Shown here: in pieces, positions 18,512 through 26,080 of the stretch
Numbering within the stretch: position 1 is the first letter of the stretch
Layout: each line of letters begins with the position of its first letter
NCBI RefSeq assembly: GCF_016746085.1
Contig: NZ_JAERTZ010000026.1
Location: 1 to 64,000 of the forward strand
Reading direction: 5' to 3'
DNA: 64,000 nt
From: Zobellella iuensis
GTDB lineage: Bacteria; Pseudomonadota; Gammaproteobacteria; Enterobacterales; Aeromonadaceae
The notes under the pieces: model-generated
What the model saw: the letters and a program-made list of their open reading frames with translations, nothing else
Told to the model about the DNA's origin: nothing
Databases searched by the model: none
Translations under genes and position numbers: made by a program

Positions 18512-19294
18512 TTAGCTTTTCACCGGCACCTGCTGTTGGTTGCTGCCCTTGATCAGATCAACGGTAGACGGCCGCGGTTTGGCCCTGGGCTGAGCAGCCG
18601 CCGGCTTGGCGGCGGCCGGCTCAGGGGCCAACGCCGCCGCCATCACGTCCTGCTCGTCGTTGGGGTTGCGCAACGCCAGCTGGATGCGGCCGTTGGAGCT
18701 GGCATTCACCAGCCGCTCGGCCTGCTCGGGAGTCACCTCCAGGGTGACGGCGCGCACCAGCTTGGGCCGGTTTTCATCGGTATGCTGGGTCTGATCCACC
18801 GCCAGCACCTTGAGATTGTGCAGCACAGTGCTGGTCATGTTGCTTTCGGTAAACAGAATATCGACCCGGTTGCCGGGCAACAGGAAACCGGCCACGCCGA
18901 TCACGTCGTTTACCCGCACCGTGACCGCCCTCATGCCGGGCTCCAGCAGCACCGACAGGGTGCTGCCCTGGCCCAGGGGGGCCAGCCGCTCCTTGCGTAG
19001 CACGTCGCCCCGGTAGAGGTTGTTCTTGGCCACCATGTTTTGTACCTGGTCCAGGCTGGTAAGGGCGCCGGGCGGCACCAGGCGGCTATCGATTTCCCGC
19101 AACTGAACGTGCAGGGGCTCGATGGGCGCACCGGGCACCAGATCGATGGCGGCCACCACCACCCGGGTGGTTTCGGTGTCGACTTGCGTCACCAAGGGGC
19201 GGTTTTGCTGGTTGAGCCAGTTGTTCGCCATCCAGGCAGCGGCGAGGCCGAAGATCACGGATAATATAAACAACAGCAGGGTACGTGTTTTCAT
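18512..19294 (-). CDS. cpaB: Tad pilus assembly protein CpaB/RcpC
   Basis: A 260-residue protein with an N-terminal membrane anchor or signal (MKTRTLLLFILSVIFGLAAAW) and an SAF-type domain about residues 44-110 (VVVAAIDLVPGAPIEPLHVQ, GDVLRKERLAPLGQG). RcpC/CpaB core elements follow (GMRAVTVRVNDVIGVAGFLL, PGNRVDILFTE, TLEVTPEQAERLV). The C-terminal tail is Ala/Pro-rich and disordered. It precedes the secretin gene as in other Tad loci. Confidence 0.94.
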   Translation of the reverse strand: MKTRTLLLFILSVIFGLAAAWMANNWLNQQNRPLVTQVDTETTRVVVAAIDLVPGAPIEPLHVQLREIDSRLVPPGALTSLDQVQNMVAKNNLYRGDVLRKERLAPLGQGSTLSVLLEPGMRAVTVRVNDVIGVAGFLLPGNRVDILFTESNMTSTVLHNLKVLAVDQTQHTDENRPKLVRAVTLEVTPEQAERLVNASSNGRIQLALRNPNDEQDVMAAALAPEPAAAKPAAAQPRAKPRPSTVDLIKGSNQQQVPVKS

Positions 19295-19342
19295 AACCTA
19301 ATCCTTGGTTCTCTGTTGATTTATCATTGCCACTGAACCCGC

Positions 19343-20581
19343 TCAGCGCACGAAGTACATATCCCAGGCCTGGGTTAATATCGCTTCATCCAGGGGCTGC
19401 CCGGCCTGCCCATTAAAGTGCATAATATCGCGCGCAATACCCAGGATATCCCGCGGATAGCAGGCAATCAGGGGTTTGCCACTGTTTTTATGGAGGCTGG
19501 ACACCATAAATTCGAACAGGCTCTCGGCGGCCGCAAGCTGATACTTATCAAGATTCATACGCCATACCTTGCGATATAAATCATCGGGCATTGCTTGTAG
19601 ATGAATCTTGTAACCCAGGCGGCGGATAAAGGCATCATCGGCAATGATTTTAGGCTCCAGGTTGGTGGAAAATACCAGTATCTGCTCGAAGGGAACATCG
19701 AAATGCAGGCCATTGGACAGCGAGAGAAAATCGCGCCGTTCTTCCATCGGCACTATCCAGCGATTGAACAGCTGGTCGGCGGAAAAACTTTGCCGGCCCA
19801 GGTCGTCGATCAAAAAAACGCCGTTATTGGCCTTTAACTGCAGAGGCGCGCCATATTGCCGGGCCTGGCGATCGAAATGCACCTCCAGCATATCCAGCTT
19901 CAGTTCACCGCCCACCATCACCAGCGGGCGGCGGCAGGGAATATAGCGGCCATCCCGCTCTTCTTTATCCGGTGCGTCCAGCCGCCAGTGATAGAGGGGA
20001 TCGAATACCGGGATAATGGTATTCTGCACCGCTATGGCATGGGGCACATAAATACTTTCATCGAAAATCCGGTTAAAGCGGTGGCACAAAAAACTTTTAC
20101 CCGTGCCCGCATGGCCATAAATCAGCAGCGGCCGGCGGGAATTGAGTGCGGGCCCCAGGGAATTGATCAACTCGTCGCTGACGACCATATTATCGAGGGC
20201 GGCGACGAGGCGGTCGCGATGAATGCCGTGTTTCCCCAGGGCCTGGGCCAGCACCAGCCGGTGGTAGTCCGCAAGCGCTATGGGGGCCGGCCCTATATAG
20301 CCGTCGCGGCTGCTCAGCTCCTGGGCCTCGTGCTGGCCCTTGCCGGTCAGGGCGTAGCGAATGGGCTCGTCCATCCGCCCCGAGGCGCGCACCTCCGCCA
20401 GCTGCAGGGTTTTCAGCTCTTGCAGCAGCGGTTCGATAATGCTGGCGCGCAGGCAGAGCCGCTCGCTTAACGCCGGCAGCGAGAGGCTGCCTTCCTCCTG
20501 CAGATGGCGCAGCATCAGGCGACACAGCAGCTCGCGGGACAGGCCGGTGTCGGCCAAGGTCCTGGGTTTGGGCAAGTACAT
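19343..20581 (-). CDS. AAA+ ATPase associated with the Tad locus
   Basis: A 412-residue protein. An N-terminal winged-helix-like region (about 15-85) is followed by an AAA+ core with Walker A IYGHAGTGKSFLCHRF, Walker B VFLIDDLGRQ, a sensor-1-like ILVFSTNLEP and a downstream RRLGYKIHL segment. ATG 20581 has AGGAGG seven bases before it, which decides the start. It lies inside the tad operon between the prepilin peptidase gene and cpaB. Exact role unknown; a regulatory or remodelling ATPase for pilus biogenesis is an inference. It is clearly distinct from TadA. Confidence 0.85.
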   Translation of the reverse strand: MYLPKPRTLADTGLSRELLCRLMLRHLQEEGSLSLPALSERLCLRASIIEPLLQELKTLQLAEVRASGRMDEPIRYALTGKGQHEAQELSSRDGYIGPAPIALADYHRLVLAQALGKHGIHRDRLVAALDNMVVSDELINSLGPALNSRRPLLIYGHAGTGKSFLCHRFNRIFDESIYVPHAIAVQNTIIPVFDPLYHWRLDAPDKEERDGRYIPCRRPLVMVGGELKLDMLEVHFDRQARQYGAPLQLKANNGVFLIDDLGRQSFSADQLFNRWIVPMEERRDFLSLSNGLHFDVPFEQILVFSTNLEPKIIADDAFIRRLGYKIHLQAMPDDLYRKVWRMNLDKYQLAAAESLFEFMVSSLHKNSGKPLIACYPRDILGIARDIMHFNGQAGQPLDEAILTQAWDMYFVR

Positions 20582-20600
20582 CCTTGTACCTCCTGTTATA

Positions 20601-20660
20601 AGCCGGAAGCTTGAAGCTTGAAGCTTTAAGCCGGAAGCTTGAAGCCGAAAGTTGCCGGCT
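20601..20660. repeat. GAAGCTTGAAGC-type short repeat
   Basis: Direct, partly overlapping copies of GGAAGCTTGAAGC lie just upstream of the AAA+ gene ribosome binding site. The reverse complement of the same motif occurs at the 3' end of prpC (43835-43865). Confidence 0.7.
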
Positions 20661-20691
20661 GCACCGGCAGGGAGCATCCTGCTGCCGAGTC

Positions 20692-20762
20692 CGTAGGGTC
20701 GAATTGATTCGACCACCCGTTTTCCTGTAGAAATAACCGGTCGAATAAATTCGACCCTACGA
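20692..20762. repeat. palindromic repeat, copy 3: two module Bs in inverted arrangement
   Basis: Two B modules, GGTCGAAT-TG-ATTCGACC (20697-20714) and GGTCGAAT-AA-ATTCGACC (20739-20756), face each other with outer CGTAGG/CCTACG flanks, making a 70-bp inverted repeat. The right flank provides the TAG stop codon of the prepilin peptidase gene. Confidence 0.9.
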
Positions 20763-21275
20763 CACCAGGGTAAAAATATTAAAGTGGTTCAGCCCTACCG
20801 CCAGGGCGGCCCCCAGCGCCAGGGCCGGGCCATAGGGCACCTTCAGGCCCGCCATCTCCCCCTCTACCGGCGCCAGATAGCGGCGGGTGCCCAGAATAAT
20901 ACCGTAGCGGCTAAAGGTAGTTTTAAAACCTTGCCAGCCCACCCGGCGCCAGGCCAGCAGCAGCACCAGCGGCAGGCCGATAATCAGGCCATAAAGCAGG
21001 GACTCCAGAAATACCTGCCATCCTGTAAAGGCGGCTACTCCCAAGCCCAGCTTGACATCTCCTCCGGCTAGAAACCGGAAAAAAAACAATGGAAAAAGCA
21101 CTATAAACGCATAGACAATACCTGTCAGACTGAAAGGAAGCCCCTCTCCCCATAAAAAATGATAAAACAACGAGAGTGGAATAAAACCCAAGGTCAACCA
21201 ATTGGGAATCCTGTTCACCCTCAGATCAATCCATGACGAGAGCAACAGAAACAATGAAAATGGCAACAATTCCAT
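20757..21275 (-). CDS. tadV: Tad prepilin peptidase TadV/CpaA (A24 family)
   Basis: A 172-residue polytopic aspartic peptidase of the A24 family that processes Flp and TadE-type prepilins. The first catalytic aspartate is D17 in SWIDLRVNRIPNWLT; the second is in the LAGGDVKLG motif near residue 71. The hydrophobic segments fit about six membrane helices. The final Ser codon and the TAG stop (TCGTAG) coincide with the edge of a palindromic repeat, so the C-terminus seems to be set by repeat sequence. Confidence 0.93.
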   Translation of the reverse strand: MELLPFSLFLLLSSWIDLRVNRIPNWLTLGFIPLSLFYHFLWGEGLPFSLTGIVYAFIVLFPLFFFRFLAGGDVKLGLGVAAFTGWQVFLESLLYGLIIGLPLVLLLAWRRVGWQGFKTTFSRYGIILGTRRYLAPVEGEMAGLKVPYGPALALGAALAVGLNHFNIFTLVS

Positions 21276-21339
21276 ATCACCACCACTGAATCAATAAGGG
21301 GCAGACTTAATGCCTGCCCTTACGAAAGCCAATCCATTA

Positions 21340-21549
21340 TTATTCAGGTTCGACAATGGGGTCTACAGCAGTAACTTCTCCATTAATGATATTCGCCATA
21401 TCCTGGACCCGGTCGCCCACGGCGTCACCCAAGTTGGAGAAGGCGGTCACTACCGCCACAGCCACCAAAGTGCCGGCAATGGCATATTCAACGGTGGTCA
21501 GCCCTTCTTCATCTTCGATCAAACGATTCAGTTCTTTTAAAATCAACAT
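21340..21549 (-). CDS. flp: Flp pilin, major
   Basis: A 69-residue Flp/Fap pilin with leader MLILKELNRLIEDEEG, processing before LTTVEYAIAGTLVAVAVVTAF with E at +5 and adjoining Tyr, the hallmark of Flp subunits. The C-terminal part is short and acidic (DPIVEPE). It is the first recognised gene upstream of tadV, 64 bp away, and is the best candidate for the major pilin. Confidence 0.95.
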   Translation of the reverse strand: MLILKELNRLIEDEEGLTTVEYAIAGTLVAVAVVTAFSNLGDAVGDRVQDMANIINGEVTAVDPIVEPE

Positions 21550-22341
21550 AAAAATACCCTCTATCCTTGTTGCGTATTTTTATTTCCATAGCGTTATGGA
21601 AAATCCTTTTATTGCCAGTTTCATGCGCCGGACCTGCCGACAGGATTGGTGAGCATGGTGATTTACATACCCGTTTTTTTCATATAGTCGCGCCGCCTCC
21701 TTTCTGCTCGATTATATGCTCCGGATTCAACCCGGACCCAGCACTTAGTGCTTAGTTATAAGGTATAGTGTCCGCCATGGTATTTATCCAATCCCAAAAA
21801 CAGCTTATTTTTAGTACTGTTTCCCGCCTTATTTCGCACTATCTTCCTATTTTTTAGAACAATCGCTCTTTAGCTGATTTCCAGGTTACCGCTTGGTTAT
21901 TTTTTAATCTCCAAACACCCGAAGCAATCACTTCAATCAATAATCGTTCGTACTGGTTCCGTTAATAACTGGCGTTATGCCTCGCCATTCGCTATTGACA
22001 CCACCATAATGCATCGATATTCCATTTGGTGGGCGCCGTTATAAATAGCAAGGCCATACCGCCGATGGAGGGAGTATTGATAAGCCGGCATCCTCTGGCC
22101 GTCGGCCAAGTCCCGGGGGCTGGCCACCAGGGTCAGGGGCCAGGAGGAAGCGCGGTCAGGGGGAGCGCGGCCCGGTGATAAGCGCCGCCGGCACCGGCAT
22201 CGAGGTGCCAGGCCTATAACTGAATGTGTAGCGAACAAGGCATAGCCTGGAGCACCCGGCAACCCGCACCGGGCACCGGAATGGGGCCGGCTCTGTCTGT
22301 GCGAGCCAGCCTGTCGATACCGCCGTATTCGGCGCCCTTGG
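21550..22341. other. long leader/promoter region between two flp genes
   Basis: Nearly 800 bp without a convincing gene. The part at about 21560-21960 is clearly more AT-rich than its surroundings, with many A/T runs and the nested motif GCACTTAGTGCTTAG near 21741. It immediately precedes flp on the minus strand, so it probably contains the main tad promoter and regulator sites; no specific promoter is claimed. The remainder (21960-22340) is GC-rich with no supportable feature. Confidence 0.5.
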
Positions 22342-22509
22342 TTAGCCCCGGATCCGGTTGAGAATCATGAAAATCAGCTGGCCAACAACGCCGAGCTGAT
22401 CAAACGCCAGCAGCGCGCCAATGGCCAGCAGGGCGCCTATCACGGCGAATTCCACCTTGCTGAGCCCCTGTTCGTCCGGCAGCAGGCGCCGGAATTGTTC
22501 TGCCAACAT
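22342..22509 (-). CDS. second small Flp-like pilin
   Basis: A 55-residue reading frame whose product runs MLAEQFRRLLPDEQG then LSKVEFAVIGALLAIGALLAF. This is a typical Flp prepilin: charged leader, Gly before the processing site, Glu at +5 next to an aromatic residue, and a hydrophobic helix. ATG 22509 has AAGGA six bases upstream and the frame ends in TAA. It lies about 0.8 kb upstream of flp in the same orientation. It may be a minor or alternative pilin. Confidence 0.82.
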   Translation of the reverse strand: MLAEQFRRLLPDEQGLSKVEFAVIGALLAIGALLAFDQLGVVGQLIFMILNRIRG

Positions 22510-22570
22510 AAGCCGTCCTTGTGGCTGGGTTGCGTTGCCCCTGGTTCCTTGCGCGCCATTAACGCCGCCT

Positions 22571-22588
22571 GGTCAAATAAATTCGACC
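22571..22588 (+). repeat. palindromic repeat, copy 4 (module B only)
   Basis: GGTCAAATAAATTCGACC differs from module B by one base in the left arm. It lies in the 103-bp gap between the small pilin gene and the L,D-transpeptidase gene. Confidence 0.75.
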
Positions 22589-22612
22589 CTGGGCCGGGTT
22601 AGGCATCACCCC

Positions 22613-23920
22613 TCATCCATTTTTGCCATAAATATCCCGGGTAAACACCAGGTGCCCCTGCTCCACCCAGGCGGTGAAATACACCAGATACAGGGGCACC
22701 CGGCCAACAGCCGGCAGAATGCGGGTCTGCGAGCCCGGAGGCAAAGGCCAGCCCAGGCCGGTGGCCAGGCGCTCTGGCTCGGCCAGGCGCACGCAGCCGT
22801 GGCTCAGGGCCCGTTCGGCCTCATTGAACGGGCGCTTGTCCGGCGTATCGTGCAGGTATACGTCGAAGCGGTTAGGCATTTCGAACTTCAGCCGCCCCAG
22901 GGCGTTGTTGGGCCCGGGCGCCTGTACCAGCCTGATCCCGGCGGGCGGTTGCAGCCAGTCGATGGTGCCGGGATCCTGGCCCTCGCCCTCTCCCGGCAGC
23001 CAGACGCTGAAACCGTTGCGGGCGAGAAAGCCGCTGTCCCGGCGCTGGGCCGGCAGCAGATCTTCGCGGATGATATTGGCGGTGGGGGTCCAGTCGGGAT
23101 TGAGCTTGAGGCCGTCGATATGGGTGGCCAGGGCCGGGGTGGGCCAGTCGGGCCGCCCCACTATTACTTTCATTTCAAGCTCCGGCCGCTGGTTTTGCAT
23201 CAGCGTCAGCCGGTAGGCGGGAATGTTCACCAGCACATAGCGCTCGGGGGCGGCGGGCGGCAGCAGCAGCCAGCGGCGCAGGTTGTGGCGCAGCTCGGCC
23301 CGCACCTCGGCCGGTGAGCGGGAAAGCAGGGCCCGGGTGTCGTCGTTCAGCCGGCCGGTGGCCGCCAGGCCATGGGCCTGTTGCAGGCTTTTCAGCACCT
23401 CGCTCAGGGAGGCATCGAGGGCATCCGCCCGGCCGCGGGGCGGTGGCAGGGCATGGCCCAGCTCAAGCAGGCGTTGGCGCAGGGCGGGAATGGCCGCATC
23501 CCGCTCGCCGGGGCGCACCTCGGCACCGGGCGGCAGGGGGGTATGGTGGTTGACCTGCGCCAGGGCCAGGTAGTGTTGCCTGAGCTGCCGGTAACCGGGG
23601 TAGTCCGGCTGCTGGCGGCGCAGGTAGGCGACCAGCTCGTCGCCGGCCAGGGCCTGGTTGAATCCGGCTTCTCCCCGCTCCGGCGGCAGCCGGTACTGGG
23701 CGAAGCGCGCCCGTTCGGCCAGCACCCGGCGCCATTCCCGGCCGAGCCAGGCATCCCGCTCCGCCAGGCTGAGGGATGCAAAGGCGGCGGGCTCCGGCAG
23801 CAGCAGCTCGTGCAGCAGCCGGCCGGCCTCGTTCAGGTCGTTGCCGCCGTGCCAGCGCAGCGGCTCGGCCGCCTGCAGCGGCCAGGCAAACAGCAAAAAC
23901 ACCATGAGTAAACGCAGCAT
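22613..23920 (-). CDS. ldtD: L,D-transpeptidase (YcbB/LdtD-like)
   Basis: A 435-residue secreted enzyme with a signal peptide (MLRLLMVFLLFAWPLQA). A peptidoglycan-binding-like helical region follows about residues 165-210 (LRQRLLELGHALPPPRG ... LQQAHGLAATGRLND). The YkuD catalytic domain includes YLHDTPDKRPF and ALSHGCVRL with catalytic Cys376. It makes 3-3 crosslinks between peptidoglycan stems in the periplasm. It is shorter than E. coli LdtD (615 residues) but has the same catalytic signature. It seems monocistronic. Confidence 0.9.
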   Translation of the reverse strand: MLRLLMVFLLFAWPLQAAEPLRWHGGNDLNEAGRLLHELLLPEPAAFASLSLAERDAWLGREWRRVLAERARFAQYRLPPERGEAGFNQALAGDELVAYLRRQQPDYPGYRQLRQHYLALAQVNHHTPLPPGAEVRPGERDAAIPALRQRLLELGHALPPPRGRADALDASLSEVLKSLQQAHGLAATGRLNDDTRALLSRSPAEVRAELRHNLRRWLLLPPAAPERYVLVNIPAYRLTLMQNQRPELEMKVIVGRPDWPTPALATHIDGLKLNPDWTPTANIIREDLLPAQRRDSGFLARNGFSVWLPGEGEGQDPGTIDWLQPPAGIRLVQAPGPNNALGRLKFEMPNRFDVYLHDTPDKRPFNEAERALSHGCVRLAEPERLATGLGWPLPPGSQTRILPAVGRVPLYLVYFTAWVEQGHLVFTRDIYGKNG

Positions 23921-23983
23921 TCTCTCCCCTCCCTGGGATCATGGCTGCGTTGAGTATATGCATTCCCTCGCGGCTTGACACTG

Positions 23984-24328
23984 CTACTCCGGATAGAAAT
24001 AGAACAGCAGCAGGGTAAAGACGGCGGCCGAGGCCAGCATAACGAGGTACACCTTGAGGAACTGGCTGTGGCGGCGGCCCTTGAGGTGCACCAGGGTAAA
24101 GGTGGTCACCGCCAGCCCCAGGGCGCCCCAGATGCCCACATGGAACCAGTAGGTCGGCAGGCTCAGCCAGGTGGTTCTGACGTCAACTTCCAGGTATTTC
24201 AGGTAGCCGAACTCCTGCTCGGGGCGGCCGTAGTGGAACAGGATCAGCAGCAGGGCGTAAAGCGCCCAGCCACCCAAGGTCATGCCGGCGAGTAACCGGC
24301 CCAGCCAGTCGATGCGTCGCTGTACCAT
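23984..24328 (-). CDS. small membrane protein of unknown function
   Basis: A 114-residue protein with three likely membrane segments (GMTLGGWALYALLLILF, FHVGIWGALGLAVTTFTLV, VYLVMLASAAVFTLLLFYFY) separated by short charged loops. I do not recognise the family. It ends 63 bp upstream of the L,D-transpeptidase start and could be co-transcribed with it; upstream lies the divergent asnS promoter region. Confidence 0.7.
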   Translation of the reverse strand: MVQRRIDWLGRLLAGMTLGGWALYALLLILFHYGRPEQEFGYLKYLEVDVRTTWLSLPTYWFHVGIWGALGLAVTTFTLVHLKGRRHSQFLKVYLVMLASAAVFTLLLFYFYPE

Positions 24329-24447
24329 AGGCCACCTCCACGCACATCTTTTGCTTGAGTCCTGAGGCTACAAGGGTAACATTAGCCCCCTTATATATAG
24401 TCTATCGGCCGGGCGCCGATTTAGTTAAAGCTGGAGAGCGATTCAAG

Positions 24448-25848
24448 ATGACCCACGCATCCGTTGCAGATGTGCTGGCGGGCAAATACCCCGTTGGTAC
24501 CACCCTGACCGTAAAGGGGTGGATTCGTACTCGCCGTGACTCCAAGGCGGGCATTTCGTTTTTGGCGGTACACGACGGCAGCTGCTTCCATCCGGTGCAG
24601 GCCGTGGTGCCCAACGAAGTGGCGAATTATCAGTCCGAAGTGGTGCGTCTGACTACCGGCTGCTCGGTGGAAGTGAGCGGCACCGTGGCCGCCTCCCAGG
24701 GCCAGGGCCAGGATTTCGAACTGCAGGCCACCGAAGTCAAGGTGGTGGGCTGGGTGGACGATCCCGACACCTACCCCATGGCCGCCAAGCGCCATTCCAT
24801 CGAATACCTACGTGAATATGCCCACCTGCGCCCGCGCACCAACCTGATCGGCGCCGTGGCCCGGGTGCGCAACTGCCTGTCCCAGGCCATTCACCGCTTC
24901 TTCCACGAGCGCGGCTACATCTGGGTGGCCAGCCCCATCATCACCGCCGCCGACACCGAAGGCGCCGGCGAGATGTTCCGGGTGTCCACCCTGGATATGC
25001 ACAACCTGCCGCGCACCGACAAGGGCAATGTGGACTTCGGCGAAGACTTCTTCGGCAAAGAGGCTTTCCTTACCGTATCCGGCCAGTTGAACGGCGAAAC
25101 CTACGCCTGCGCGCTGAGCAAGATCTACACCTTCGGCCCCACCTTCCGCGCCGAAAACTCCAACACCAGCCGCCACCTGGCCGAGTTCTGGATGATAGAG
25201 CCGGAACTGGCCTTCGCCGATCTGAACGACATCGCCGCCCTGGCCGAAGACATGCTCAAGTATGTGTTCAAGGCCGTACTCGAAGAGCGCATGGACGACA
25301 TGAGCTTCTTCGCCGAGCGGGTCAACAAGGAGGTGGTCACCCGGCTGCAGGACTTTGTGGAAAAAGACTTCGCCCAGGTGGATTACACCGACGCGGTGCG
25401 CATCCTGCAAGAAAGCGGCCGTACCTTCGAATTCCCGGTGGAATGGGGCATAGACCTCTCTTCCGAGCACGAACGCTACCTGGCGGAAGAACACTTCAAG
25501 GCGCCGGTGGTGGTGAAGAACTACCCGCGGCACATCAAGGCCTTCTACATGAAGCTGAACCCGGATGGCGAAACCGTGGCGGCCATGGACGTGCTGGCTC
25601 CCGGCATCGGCGAGATCATCGGCGGCTCCCAGCGGGAAGAAGTGCTGGAAGTGCTGGACCGGCGTATGGAGGAGATGGGCCTGAATAAGGAAGACTACTG
25701 GTGGTACCGGGATCTGCGCCGCTACGGCACCGTGCCCCACTCCGGCTTTGGCCTCGGCTTCGAGCGCCTGGTGGCCTACGTGACCGGCATGGCCAACGTG
25801 CGCGACGTGATCCCCTTCCCCCGCACCCCGCGCAACGCCGAGTTTTAA
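24448..25848 (+). CDS. asnS: asparaginyl-tRNA synthetase
   Basis: A 466-residue class IIb aminoacyl-tRNA synthetase, the same length as E. coli AsnS. An N-terminal OB-fold anticodon-binding domain (about 1-105, [24 protein letters not shown]) is followed by the catalytic core: motif 1 around the [19 protein letters not shown] region, motif 2 [21 protein letters not shown], and motif 3 [18 protein letters not shown] 24448 is chosen, with GGAG eleven bases upstream; a longer frame start would add 31 unrelated residues. Confidence 0.97.
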   Translation: MTHASVADVLAGKYPVGTTLTVKGWIRTRRDSKAGISFLAVHDGSCFHPVQAVVPNEVANYQSEVVRLTTGCSVEVSGTVAASQGQGQDFELQATEVKVVGWVDDPDTYPMAAKRHSIEYLREYAHLRPRTNLIGAVARVRNCLSQAIHRFFHERGYIWVASPIITAADTEGAGEMFRVSTLDMHNLPRTDKGNVDFGEDFFGKEAFLTVSGQLNGETYACALSKIYTFGPTFRAENSNTSRHLAEFWMIEPELAFADLNDIAALAEDMLKYVFKAVLEERMDDMSFFAERVNKEVVTRLQDFVEKDFAQVDYTDAVRILQESGRTFEFPVEWGIDLSSEHERYLAEEHFKAPVVVKNYPRHIKAFYMKLNPDGETVAAMDVLAPGIGEIIGGSQREEVLEVLDRRMEEMGLNKEDYWWYRDLRRYGTVPHSGFGLGFERLVAYVTGMANVRDVIPFPRTPRNAEF

Positions 25849-25865
25849 CCGGCTGGTTGAGGATT

Positions 25866-25890
25866 CCCCCGGCTGCGCCGCCGGGGGTTG
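25866..25890 (+). terminator. probable terminator after asnS
   Basis: The stem CCCCCGGC / GCCGGGGG with a six-base loop is followed by TTGTTGT, 17 bp past the asnS stop. The T-rich tail is imperfect. Confidence 0.65.
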
Positions 25891-25894
25891 TTGT

Positions 25895-25961
25895 AGGGTC
25901 CACTTCAATGGACCATCCCGCCAACGGCGCCGTGGTCGGTCGAATAAATTCGACCCTACGA
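25895..25961 (+). repeat. two-module palindromic repeat, copy 5
   Basis: Module A is at 25897-25914 (GGTCCACTTCAATGGACC, one arm mismatch) and module B at 25938-25955, perfect. Starts are 41 bp apart. It lies directly behind the asnS terminator. Confidence 0.9.
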
Positions 25962-26080
25962 CGCCCCTACCGCTCCAACGCTACCCCGCATTTACTTGCC
26001 GCCGCTCAGGGCCGACAATAGCCTCCTGAACCATGCCGGCCACCGAGGCCGGGCGGAGCCGACCCCGAGGAGCCTTGCGG

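Noticed and set aside
21975-22262. 95-codon minus-strand frame between the two pilin genes
   Set aside because: No ribosome binding site, no recognisable domain, Arg/Pro-rich composition; the evidence for coding is much weaker than for the neighbouring 55-codon pilin.
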